The notes beneath the pieces are model-generated. The model did not search any database, was not told where the DNA came from, and was given only the letters and a program-made list of their open reading frames with translations. This document shows positions 11,103 through 23,457 of a stretch of 64,000 nucleotides of DNA, piece by piece (the first letter of the stretch is position 1; every line of letters starts with the position of its first letter). The translations under genes were made by a program, and so were the position numbers. This DNA comes from Callaeas wilsoni (taxonomy: Eukaryota; Chordata; Aves; Passeriformes; Callaeidae), in assembly GCA_013398955.1 (NCBI GenBank), contig VWPU01003031.1:1-64000 (forward strand). The letters run 5' to 3'.

Positions 11103-14100
11103 GCTAGATCTGCTTCACAGAAATAAACCCACACATTTAAATAACATTAAATTTATTCAAGTCACTTTTTAAAATCCAGCCTTATTTTCTGGATGTCTCA
11201 CATATGTTCTGAAGCAGATAAATATCTTTAGATCCTTTAGTAAGATCAGAAATACATCCAACATATGCATCATCTTGAGATGCATTCTGCTCCACAGAGG
11301 AATTTATTACTGAAGGAACCGAAGTTTCAACCGGTTTTAGACAGGAATGGTTTGCAAAGTCTGGTATTAAGAGCAACACTGAAAAGTAACCAGGAAATCC
11401 CAAGCAAAGTGCATTTTCTTTAGCACAATGTTTTGCTTAAAGCTGGGCTAAGAGATGACCACAACAAAGGAGAAGGAGCCAGAAAAGGGTTTCTGTGCTG
11501 CCTAGTGCAGCCAAATTAATGTTGCTACACGTTGCATGATGTATATGTACTTTGTTCTGCATTTAAATGGAGAGAGCAGAGAGGTTGCCGCGTCTTTAAT
11601 CTGAATAAATCGCCAAGTGAGTGAAGGACTCGGCAAAGTGATAAACTCAGAACAAGACAGGTAAGCTGCATCTGGGGTGAAATGACCAACAGCAATTTGA
11701 GGGCCTGGTCCTCTCTGAAATAGATGTGAATCTTTTCATTCATTGACTGGTGCAGGTTTGGATCAAGCTAACAGCAGGGAAGCATAATTTAGCTAGCTGA
11801 ACGTGCGGAAGAAATTCAGAGGGAAGGAATTCACTGAGCCTTACTGGCATGTGGCCATGTGCTCTGGAAGTGACCTCCCCACCTCCCACCCCCCGCCCCG
11901 GCTCTCACAAAAAGATGAATAGAAATGATCATGGGAGGCCAAGGCCACAATTTTTGAATGACCCCGTAAAGCAACCCTTCCACCAGCCTCATGTGTCATG
12001 TACACGCAGCGGTCAAAACAGTGCAGATGTGCACCAAAAACACAAAAAGGCTTTTGTGTAAACTCAATATTATTATAGCATACAAAAAAATGTAATGTGG
12101 AGCAAAGCACCATTTTTAATGCATACTAATTAAAATGGGAAATTACCAAACATGAATTCACTTACCACTTCATTTACCATGTTACACTATAGATCTGGTA
12201 ACCTTTATATTCAATAATAAAATCCGTGACTAATTCCTAAAATAAACTCTGAAAACAAAAGCAGTTATTTGCTGAAACTTAGCATATGCCAGAGAAGCAC
12301 ATTAATAGAAACAATTTCCAAATTATTTTGGAATATGTTAAATCCTGTGGGCCTCATCCACCTCTGGTGTAAATTTTCATCTTCCTCATGACTTTAAATG
12401 AATTAATACCACTAAGGATTTGGCTTTTTACACTCTATGGTTTTTTATTCATTTATTTGGGGTGTTTGCTGGGGTTTTTTGTTAATTTCTTTTTTCTTTC
12501 TTCTTTTTTTTTTTTTTCCAGGCAGAACACTCCTTCAAAACAAACATATTTAAATGCCTCAGAAAGTTCACACATGAACATTAATGTATTAAAATAGAAT
12601 TTTTTTCATATTTTCTTACATGCTACATGCACAGAAGAACAAGGGCCTGCTACAGGTCTTCCTGATTCCATGAAAGTCTATGATAGATTATTTTCAAAGT
12701 TATGGGTGCATGAAAAGGGATTTTATAATTCTTCATCTCCTGAGTGAATTTGTCCCTTGCCTGTTGTACAAGGATTAAGTTTCTTGTAAGCCTTAAATGC
12801 TCTCATCTTACTGCAACTGAAGAGCAAGGCAGATATTTTGATTCTGCTCAACCTGTTGTCTCACTTCTCTCACCTCTGCTGTGCACAGAAGTCCGTTCCT
12901 TTCTCTTTGGGGTACCCATCAAAAACTGTCCCACCTCATCAGCAATATATTTCTTGAATTGCAAATAAATTCCAAGTGTGTTTGGCATAGGGTGGAAAGC
13001 ACAAAGAAAATGACAAAATAAGACAAATTGTAAACAAATGTGACAAGCTGAATAGAAAATGAGAGAAACAGGTGCAAAGCTGGCATGGCCTTGCATGAAT
13101 ATTACTCACAGCAGAGATGAGAATGTCTGATTCACCTCCTTCCCCCCCGCCTCCTCTCTTTTTTCATTCTTTTTTCCCACTAGACCTGAAAGCTGTCTAG
13201 CTCACTTGTCAGCTAAGGTTGTGTCCAGTGTTTGTATGCTGCATAAACTTTGTTTTTCCTGAAGAAAACCAGGTTTTTAAATCCCACATATCAGCAAAGC
13301 AGAGCAAAGAGTTACTGTGAGGAAAAAAATAACAACTGCTCTTCAGTGTTCTCCCGGCATGATTTTGAAGTATGTGCAGTTCCCTTAGTCACCAAAGACC
13401 AAGCATGTCCATTACAACCTGCTAGGACACTCCCAGGAGAAGGAGAGCCCTGGAAACTTAAAAGTAGTGTTGAATTTTCTTCAGTTTTATTGGGGTAAAA
13501 TGTTCCTTGATGGTTCTGGATTCTAACTCATCTCCTGTGGAATTAAATACGGGGATGTGCTGATGTTTTCCATTTTAAGGGATTTCTTTTCCCATCAAAT
13601 GTTTCCTTCATCTTAAAAGACAGTCATCACAGGCCTAAATTTTAATTGTGTAGTTACTGCTGGTGATAGCATTTTCATATATATTTAATTCTTCTACTAT
13701 CATCACTTCATGAAATATTTGATGGTCTCAGAGTGTATTTTCTCAATCAGTAAGGCAAGTTATATCTATCTATATATATATATGTACTAAAAATAAGAAC
13801 CATTTCAGAAATTTAGTACAGTTTAAAATGGAAGATGGAAAGGAAAAAGCTGAAGTAAGTTTTTGGCTGATTGACTCATTACGCAAGGGTTCTCTTCAGT
13901 CATTACTAATTTGCACGTAGATGGAAAAGGGGGAAAGAATGAGGTTTGGACATAAGGAGTTCTATATAAACTATATAAAAACCATTTGTAGACAAATTGC
14001 TACCAAAACTTTAACCTTGTAAATTCTCCAGGAATTTATTTTGGAAATTTGTGGCATTATGAACTTGTGCTTTGTGTATATTTTTAGAGTCCAAAGAGAG

Positions 14101-15220
14101 AAAGACTTCCATTCCCAACAGAGAAAGACTTCCACTCCCAACCTGTAAAGAGTTCACCTGGCAGCAGTATTCTGTGTTGAAACAAAAATCACTGACTAAA
14201 AATATTCTCATTTCAAAGGCCATTTTAAATAAGTGTATCATTCCGTGCTATGCTAGTACCATGCCCTGCACAATGATCAAGGCTTGTTATGGCAGCGTTG
14301 CTATTACTAAATCATATTATTTTTTCTAACAACTTTCAGGCATTCATGTTCTGTTATCAGCATTTCTTGTGCTGAACACTCCTAATTGCATCAGCTTTTG
14401 TGTGGAGACTAATCTTAGGAGTTAATATATCTCATTTCTGGAGTCCAACAAACACTGTAAAAAATCCTATGTGAATTTCTACCTGAATTAATTCTCTGAC
14501 ACTCAATTTTCTATGAATGTTCAAGACACTGAGTTTCCCTGCCAGGAATGTGTTTATCAAACACTTATTACTTCTGGCAGTAGTAGTTTTAAAGATGCAA
14601 ATATTTTCAGTGAGATATGCTTGCTCTTTTACCCAGTCGAGGAGACTGTATTAATATTATGAAATTTCTCTGACCAATTGCAAATAAGTACCCTATTTAA
14701 ACAGCAGAAAAGAAAAAAAAATCACAGTATTTCCACAGACATACTAATAAAAAAAAAAAAAAGGCAGAAAATCTGTCAGATAGCAAATAAATCTGAGAAG
14801 GCTGTGATCTGCTGGGAAGTAGAAGGAAGCTAATTTGTCAGATAAATGATTTGTTGTGAATTGTGCTGTTATCTCTGTTCAAGGGGAATGAGCCTTGATT
14901 CTGGAAGGCGCCAAGCCAGTTCTGCCAGTTTCTAAACAGTCTCAGGTCCCATTGTGGCAGAATATCCATTTTTTCCACATGCAGACCGATTTCGATGAGA
15001 TGTAGCATAATGCCCAAGGAAAGAAACCTGCTTTCCCGTCCCACCTCCACCATGGGTCTCCTTCGTGACCTTGGGCAGAACACTTATCCTCTCTGGACAG
15101 CAATTCCTCCATCTGAAAATTGGGCATGATACTATATTTTTAAAGCTCTTTTGGACCCAGGATGAAAAATGCTAGACGTTATGATTATTATTATATTTCA
15201 TTGCTGACATCTATTACTGA
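11103..15220. other. AT-rich non-coding DNA, possible regulatory blocks
   Basis: No supported gene. A good splice-donor-like string (CAG followed by GTAAGC) ends at 11660, but no matching acceptor or open exon was found. Around 12080-12190 there is a dense block of TAAT-containing sites beside an octamer-like ATGCATA, in the style of conserved non-coding DNA, though conservation cannot be judged here. A T-rich low-complexity patch lies at 12428-12519 and a TA repeat at 13760-13785. Confidence 0.45.
14097..14142. repeat. 23-bp tandem duplication
   Basis: Two copies of a 23-bp unit starting AGAGAAAGACTTCCA and ending TCCCAAC lie side by side. They differ at one position (ATT against ACT). This is a simple slippage-type duplication. 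Confidence 0.95.
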
Positions 15221-15354
15221 GTATGTATTTCACAGTGACAGCTATCACAGTATGTATATTTCTATAATGACAACTATCACAGCACGTATATTTCTGGGAT
15301 GACAACTACCACATTAGAGTGTGTATATTTTTGGAATTAAAGCTATAACAGCAC
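15221..15354. repeat. degenerate tandem repeat, unit about 34 bp, four copies
   Basis: Four successive segments (15221-15250, 15251-15285, 15286-15320, 15321-15354) share a GTATATTTCT block, then a GATGACAACTA-like block, then CACAGCAC or a variant. Copies two and three are most alike; the first and last are more diverged. It is an old minisatellite with no coding frame. Confidence 0.8.
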
Positions 15355-18099
15355 AAATTGTTCTAAAACTATAGTACTAATTGCCATATACTTTTCACAA
15401 ATATATAGTGTGTTGTTACATGTCATCAAATTGTACTTCTTGTTTCATTTTTTTATATATATCTATAATATAGATGTATATAAAGTGTAATACATATTCC
15501 ATGTTGTTTGACATCCACCGAATTTCTCTATTCTAATAAAACAACCCATACAAAGCAATCTCTAGCAACAATGTACAGAAATGCATGTACTGAGTAAGAC
15601 TTTTAATGGCTAGCAATTCAGCACGGGAGTATCAATGAAATCTTTCATGGCATGTATTAGAGAGTTAAGCATTGCAATGTGCGCTTCACACTGATATCCA
15701 ATAGGTAAAGGAAATGCCAAGATCAGTCAAAATCTTAGGAGGTTTTTTCTATCCTTGTTTTTTTGCCAAAATTTTTATATATATGTATATATATATACTT
15801 AAAAGAATATTTATTATGTAGTCAGAAAAAGAAATCACCTCCTTGTAAAATAAAAAAGGAATTGTTCTCTCCTCACAATGCAGTTCATGGAAGGATTATA
15901 TACAGCTGACTGCTTGATGGAATGCCGGCCTATTTTTCAAATTAAAAATTGCTTATAAGCTTTTATGTACTCTGAATCATTTTTAAATAAATAAAAATGG
16001 GAATGTTTATTTAAAATTCTTAAAATTGTAAAATACATATTTCAACATCTGTTGGTAAGTCAATTGACTTGATATCATTTGATATTTAATAAAGACGAAA
16101 CTCTCCCATAGGAGTGTGCCCTTACATCATGGAAAAGCTTGGAGCTGAAGCTTATTTTGGACCCTGGTTAAAGCTCAACAAACATCTGCAATGTCCAAAA
16201 TGCAGGTGGGAAAACTTCCCAATTTAACAAGAAATATTTAGTAAAGTGTGGCTGAAGTTCCAGTTTTCCCAAGTCCTTGAAATGAGCATAAGTAGTCAGG
16301 CAAAAAAAAAAGCAACCAAAACCTACAAAAGAGTTAAATTCATAATTTGTTCTTTTTTTACTTTGAAAAACTTTAGTTGTCTGAAAGCATGAAAAAATAT
16401 GTAAATTTTGAGGGTCATTTAATTCACTCAGTTTAAAACATTAATTCTTTGGCCTTTCAGTTCCGTAGAAAAAAACTGATTTAATGTCAAGGACTTTCAA
16501 AAGGGAAGTTCTTTCTGTCACTTAAGCTACCAAGGTCAGTTTCTTTAGCCCTACTAAGTGCAAAATCTCCTTGCAAACTATGATATTAATTACTAGCCAC
16601 TTGATAGTTAATTTTTCCCCATGACCTCCATTGTCTGAGGCAGAAATACTTCACTGCAATCTGACCTCACATCCAAGCAAGTGCTGTGTTAGGATGGAGG
16701 TTTGCCAGCCTGCCTGCTGGAGAAGCCTCCACACAACTATGGTTAACACCTCTTAGTGAGCCTAAAAACCAGCTCGTTACCTCTGTTAAACATCTGGATT
16801 CCTGTCTTTGATAGCAGTGTGGGACCAGGTTATCTGCTCACAGGTCTGCCTGTTGACTCCCTGCTGGCCACATGGTACCACTACCACTTGGGGTTGTGTT
16901 CCTGTGGTGTTCACAACGTTATGCTCCCAACATTGCCTCTTTAATATGGAAAATAATGCAATTAACCAAAATGCAGCCTTCTGCTTACAGACGTGGAAGA
17001 AAAAAAAGGTAAAAGTTGGCGGAATTGTGAAGTGTAGTATTACCCTCTGTTGTACCCATAAGAAAAAACATGTTTTACCCAAGGCACAGTCTTGTACTTA
17101 TTAGTATTAGTTCCAGAACCACTGCTAAATCAAGTATTTTGAGATGCCAGTCCATGAATAATAATGCCAGAGAAGTACAATAATTAATAGAACATGAGGA
17201 TATTCCCTAAAGAGCATGAGTGGCATTGCAAGAGGTATGCATGCCTGTCCTCTGAAATTTGTCTGCTACGGCCTCTTGAACTTTGATTTTGAAAGGTGAG
17301 GAAGAGGTGAAATGAATTACACTTCATTAGCAACGTCAAGTAAGATGGAGGCCCCTCTCCTCTGGAGAAACAGCCTTTAATTGTTAAATTCCCAGAATTC
17401 CCCCATGCACATCAAGCTGGATTCACTCTCGTGCTCTGACTGAGCTCAGGTGATGGTTTTCATTAGCCATTCTTTCTCTTGACCCTGATGTCATCATTGT
17501 TATTGTTATTTATTAATTTAAAGTGCCTCATTCTCCCCTCGACTGCAGGCATTTCACGCAAAACTCATATCCACTAAGTAAATATTAGCATAATGGTAAC
17601 AAAACATAGTTTTCGAAAGTATTTTGTATCAATTTATCACTGATGGACCGACATCCCTGGAGGCTCAGGTCTGCTTAGTCTGCTAGCAATTACAACAGAA
17701 ACAAGCTCCCATTGCACACACCTCTTACCATTATGACTCTAACCTTGACCTGGAAAGGACATTTTCTAGGGGTGAGAGGATGTCTTAGCCCATTCATTAC
17801 TTTTCATGCCTTTTTAGACAGATGGAGGAAAATCATTCAGTTAGTGATGATCTTAGCAAGCAACAGTATATTAGCCAAAATGAAGAGTAATTCCAGATAG
17901 CAGGAGAAAGCAGCGCAGACACCAAAATAATGAATTTCATGCTCTCCTTTACCCACTGGGGTAAACAGTGTGGAGATGCTCAATCAGTCATCAGATTTAA
18001 GAAGGGCATTATTTATGTTTTTGGGTTTGTTTTTTTTTTTCCTAGGCTTTTGTAGCACCTTAAGGGGACAAAGGTGAAATGGAAATTCCTAAGGGACTT
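15355..18099. other. AT-rich non-coding DNA
   Basis: No supported gene. TA-rich patches lie at 15453-15482 and 15774-15798. The frames at 16756-17104 overlap on both strands and none has domain-like content. A block near 17440-17600 combines a TCATCATTGTTATTGTTA-like stretch with TAAT motifs and looks like possible conserved non-coding DNA, but this is only an impression. Confidence 0.45.
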
Positions 18100-18168
18100 G
18101 TTTTGTTTTGTTTTGTTTGTTTGTTGTTTACTTTGTTTTGTGTGTGTGTGTTTGGTTTGTTTTGTTTT
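18100..18168. repeat. T/G-rich low-complexity tract (TTTTG and TG repeats)
   Basis: TTTTG units pass into TTTG, a (TG)6-like patch and TTTTG again. The 68-codon open frame that covers the tract is an artefact of the repeat. Confidence 0.9.
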
Positions 18169-19718
18169 CAAAAATAGCATAAGGGTTTTATATACCTCTC
18201 TGCTGAGTCAATTACCACAGTGGGGGGTGCCTAGGTGGTGCATGCATTCCTTGGCCCCTTTTGCTTTCTGTTTATTCTGATTCCTTGAAACAGCTCTGAC
18301 AAAGCCTCCATGCAAAGCTGAAATAAATCTCAACCACTTAAGGGCAGCTCTAATAAAAAGCTCTTGGGAGATGGAAGAAATTGAAGGAAGAATTGTCTTG
18401 TCTTTTAATTTCTCTCTTTGGTCTATTTTTTGGTGGTTGTGTGCCTGAAGGTGTGCGTCCTGGTTCTCAGTGTGAAAAGCCTTCTGCCTACAGCTCTGTC
18501 AAAGACACCTCTTAAGAGTAACCTGTAAGTCCTAGAGAAGCCACCACAACTTCCAAGGGTTTGTGCAGGAGGAAGCAGCACTGCTGCTGCCATTTATTCT
18601 CAAATTATTTTATTCACAATCTATTCTGATGTCTTCACATGGTGCAATGGTGTGGGAAGCTCTTAATCTTTCCCTTTCAAATACCACAATGAAGAATTCA
18701 CACTGACTTACCTCTGACTTTAAAAACTATGCCTAATCTCTTCCAAGAGAATAATTTGTCCCCAGTGTCACTGCTACTGTGACTGAGGCTGTATGGCGAT
18801 GGCAAATTCAGTAATCTATCTGAGATACTGTGGAGATACCTAGGCACTTACTTCTTTCCAATTCAGTCCAGTTCAGTTTAGTTCTAGCACATTTATATAA
18901 CACATCAAATGTAAAGTAAAGCAAATGCATTAAAATCTTGGTGGGGAGCCATCTTTATCTTTCCAGTTGTCTGACTGTCCATGTCTAGCCGAGTCCAGGA
19001 AAATGCTCAGATTGGCATCATAAGCCATTTCCATTGGTCTGAAATTACATTATTCAGTCCAAGACAGTTAAGAAATGATTGCTACTTTTGTGTGTCTGTG
19101 TGTGTGTATGTGTCAATGTTTCGCAACACGGATTTATTAAATACAAACAAACAAACTAAGCAAACTAACTAATATATTTCTCTTTTTCATATGTTTCCTG
19201 CAGCATGGTAGGGTATCAAGAAGCACTGAACAATGAGCTATGCGGTTTGAAGAAGCAAAATTCCCATTTTACCCATGTAGGAAGTAGAAACCATTAACAT
19301 TTGGATTTGAATGCACCCAGGCTGCTCCAGAAGCTTGGCAATCACAAATATCATGCTGCCTAGAGAATCAGGGACCATGGAAAATAATTGTAAAGATAAG
19401 CGCTTGGTTGTTTGGAAGCAAGAGTGAAGAAATCTACATTAGGAGACCAGCTGTGCATTAGGTGTATAATACAATACAGAATGACATAAATTACCATAGC
19501 AAACAAATGGACACTCAAGAAGCAGCACATAGGGGAATGTGTATAAAAGAAAGACTGGGATTCCAGACAGCGTTTGCTCTGTCTTGTTCATTTCTTGCTT
19601 GTGAAATGGTATTAAAAAATAAATAACTAAAAAAAAATCAACAAGAAACAAAAAAACGGAAACTAATCCCTTGACACACACAGTTGTTGTTTTGGATTCT
19701 TTTTATTCATTTCAAACA

Positions 19719-19749
<31 letters not shown>

Positions 19750-22700
19750 TAAGTCCTATATTCCTTACTTCAGATTTTTCTGTGATGTGGCAGATTTTTT
19801 TTTTTCTCAAAAAAATAAAAAAAGTGTGGTACTGCTGAAGTCAATGTGTGTTACTGCTAACAGACCTAGATTCTGATATTTCTAGGAGGAAGAATCCTAC
19901 TACTTTAATCTGGAGGCATTCCGAAGCCTGGAGGGACTTTTAAATTATTATTAGATTCTATCAAATCCTAAAATACAAAATAGAGATGGTTATGACACAT
20001 ATTTCCAGACCAGATCAGTATGTATTTTGTGAAATTTACAGAACTGCTCAAACAAAGCATAAATAGAAATTTATTTGACTATTTTAAAGCAGAGTAGAAA
20101 TATCTTTGTGTAAAATGTATATATCTTAGACAATTAAGAGTCAGCTTTTATCAAGCTTTAAACACGCACAATGCTGTCTGCACCTTAAGTAATCTTGCCT
20201 TACAGCCAGTGAACAGAATTATGTGCTTCACAGCATATTTTAGAACCTTGCTTTAAAATGAGAGGAATCATACCTTGGATGTGATTACTTCTCTCCATTT
20301 ACCATAGAGAGAGTATGCAGTCACTAGCTCAGATGAAAATGTCTGCTCTGTGTATATCTATTTAAAGTCCAATGAATCACACCTGAAAGTCTGAATTCAC
20401 ACAACTCTTAAGTCCTTTGAATTCTTTATATTAATATACAAACCAGTGCCTTGCTGCCAGCCTTGCTGTGTGTGTTGTGCAAGGCCGATTGGTATCCGAT
20501 TGATTCTCCTCCTTATTCGCTGGTCTTATATCCTCCCTTTCTTAAGAAAAGAATGAAAAAAGGGTGAATGACAACTTTTAGCAATCAATGGTCAGGATAT
20601 GCTTTCAATGCAGGATGTAAGGACACCCTGTGCTATCCCAGGTTAGCATTCTCTGTGAGCTGACTGCGTTATAAGCTGTGAAACATTGCCATTTGCTTGA
20701 AAGTTAGATTAGGACTTCCATGAATATTTGTTTGAGGGGGATTCTGGAAACACCTCTGTAGTGAGAGATGGTGATAAAACCTGTTTATGCAACTTTTCAG
20801 ATTTTGTGACTAGGATTTCCTTTCATTAAACCCAAATTTTCTAGTGGAGAGCAGCATATGGTCTGTTGGCTGAGATTCATTTTGAAGAAGGCAAATTTGC
20901 AAATCCCTAGGAATCCATACTGTGTACCTAACACAACGTGTAGCACACAGAAGGAAACTCCACACAACTAAAACCTGATAGTTTATCAGAGGTAATTTTC
21001 ACAGCTTTTAGTGTCATTGTTGTTATTATTTTAATATAAATCTGTTTAAAGGGGCAATTTTTCTATAGCTGGAAAATGGGCAAAACCACATGTATAATGT
21101 CTCATACATGATTTTTTTGAAGCATTCGGGCCAAAACTTCACAAATCTGACTTGCCTGTTTTGTCTAGTAGTTTAGCTAATAGTTTATTCTAGCTCCTTT
21201 AAAAAAAAAAGTTTTATAGACTATCTGCTTGATAATCATAATATAAATGCAAATAGACTGGTATTGAGAATCTCTTGATTAATTGCTACAGAAAAGTAAC
21301 AATAGAACATAAACTCTTTTTTTTTCAAACAGCAGTTTTTAACTTCAGTATTATTATCTCAGCTAAAAGACACAAAACGAATCCAAACTGTGATTTCTGA
21401 TAGCCCTGATAATCCAACTCAAAGTAGAAAACCAAGGAAAAAACAAACAAATAAACAAAAAAATTAACAAAAACAAAAACCAAACTTTGTGGAATAAATT
21501 TTCTTAATGATCCTCAGGGCTGAAAAGAACAATAACTTTATCTTATGTAATGATATATAGAATGGCTGTTGCTTAAGTAGTACAAAATAGTCAGTACAGT
21601 AAGTTGACCAGGTAAAATAGGAAAAGTAGCATTCCCTAGTGGCTCCTGTTCCTGTTTAAAAGGTGCAAGGTCACAGCTAAGATCTATGGGTTTAAGACAA
21701 AAGGTTTCAATTTTACAGAAAATGGTTCTCCTTAAAAATTAAAAAGGTAGAAGATAATGTTATCAAGAGAGATTCTGAAGTCTTTGTTAGACCCAAAAGG
21801 CAGTCACTAAATCTCTATTGTGTATAATACTTGTGAGGATTTATGACTTTGGATAGTAGTTCTGTAGTCTATCAGAAGAAAGGAATAGATGGAACCAAAA
21901 GCCAAATTTGTGCAAGGAAGAGGGAGGTAGTGAGGAACATTATTACAGCAGACAGTAATGGAAATCTATGAGAAATCTGAACAGAGTTACAGGTGAAATG
22001 ATTAAGTCCCCTTCCAGACTGAAATATTGTTCTCTTTCCTCCTTTCAAACTGAAATGTCCAGCAGGTGGGACACAGGTGTCAGAGTTTTATCTTTCTTTC
22101 TAAGCCAAAAGGTGCTAAAGACATGAGTGAGCACCTGAAAACCAGTCCTATAACAACTGGGTGACAAGTCAGTCTGGGATGTTTTTTGGGAAAGATGTCC
22201 CCTCACTTTTATGTCAGTGAGGAGTTCCAGATTCCAGAATGTGCAGGGCTCAAAAAGTACTGGCTCTCATCCCTAGCAAAATTATTCATCGCCTCCTTGC
22301 TCAGTGACAGCCTTAGCCAACCAACCATCCATCAACATGTGGCTATCCATATGTCTTTCTGCACAGTTTTTCCTATATAAATACCTATATCTGAGATGGA
22401 AGAGTAGACAGACATCTGTGTGAGAGCAAGGGTCAGCAGCTGGACTGATTTCGTATGTTTATGCAGATGTTCCCCTATTCTTCCATCTCTACAAGCTTCT
22501 CTGACTATTTGATTGACCTTTATGGTCACTGAATATTCATTTTCCTAGAACTTCAGTGACATTTTAGACAGCTTGGATATCCAGAATACAACACACACCC
22601 TACAGTCAACTCGTTATATTTTGAAGATGCAGCTGAAGCCTTATGGTATAAAAAAATAGCATTGTAAGAAATAAAAGAAGTTGGAGAGTAATTTTTTTTA

Positions 22701-22896
22701 GTTTTTTTTCTTTTAGTTATTTTCCCTGTAACTTTCAAAATCATTCTCTCTAAGGAAATATATTCAGAAGCTACTTATTTTTGGGTGTGATCATGATTTA
22801 CATGATTTACAGCTGGGAAAGCCATTTACCTGTAAGAAGATAATAAGTAAGTTCTATTGCCACTGTAAGTTTGGAAATCAGTGTCTATTTCACCTA
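18169..22896. other. AT-rich non-coding DNA
   Basis: No gene or clear transposon. Homopolymer-rich T patches occur at 19719-19750 and 19796-19805, and an A/C-rich patch at 21438-21485. A short direct duplication (CATGATTTA twice) is at 22792-22810. A slightly GC-richer patch with three CpG sites lies near 20480-20525. Confidence 0.5.
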
Positions 22897-23457
22897 TAGC
22901 ACTGTTTGGGTTGGGATAAAGACAATTGTCTCCATAGCTCCTTTTATGGGGTTATGTGTTTGTGATGGGAACTGTTGTTAACAGACAGGTTTTATTTATT
23001 GACGAACAGAGCTTAGACAGCACCAAGGCATTTTCTGCCTGCGTTAATTAGGCTGGGGAAGCGCAAGAAGCTGTGAGGTGACACACAGGGGTACAGATGA
23101 CCACCCAAATGTCCCTAGGGATATTCCATAACCTATGGTGTCATGCTCAGCAATAATGGCTGAGAGTAAGGAGAAGAAGGTAGGGACATTCAGAATGATG
23201 GCATTTGTCCTTCCAATTAACCATTCCATGTGATGGAGTCCCAGTGTTCTGGGAATGGCCAAACACCTACTTGCTGGTGGGAAGCAGTGAATGAATTCCT
23301 TATCTTGCTTTCCTTGCATGCATATTTTTTTGCTTTTAAACTCTCTTTATAATAACCCATGAGTTTTCTCACTCTTCCACTTCCAATCCTCCTCGTCATC
23401 CCATAAGGTGGAGTGATTGACCTGCTGTGTGGTTCCTTCCGGAGTTAAGCCACAGTA
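22897..23457 (+). mobile_element. old solo LTR of an avian endogenous retrovirus (ERVL-like)
   Basis: The whole segment follows, in sense orientation, a widespread avian ERV LTR. It has a diverged 5' start before GGGTTGGGATAAAG, a U3 with GGGATATTCCATAACC and GTCATGCTCAG, a central GATGGAGTCCC stretch, the well-known GGGAAGCAGTGAATGAATTC block, then ACCCATGAGTTTTCTCAC and a GAGTTAAGCCACA terminus. No internal retroviral sequence follows on either side, so it is a solo LTR, presumably left by recombination. The places where related copies have a TATA box and polyadenylation signal are both mutated. No clear target duplication remains. The assignment to ERVL rests on memory of the family and should be checked by a repeat search. 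Confidence 0.85.

Noticed and set aside
11521..11672. First exon ending at the CAG/GTAAGC donor (11660)
   Set aside because: The donor is good, but there is no credible start, acceptor or coding frame before it.
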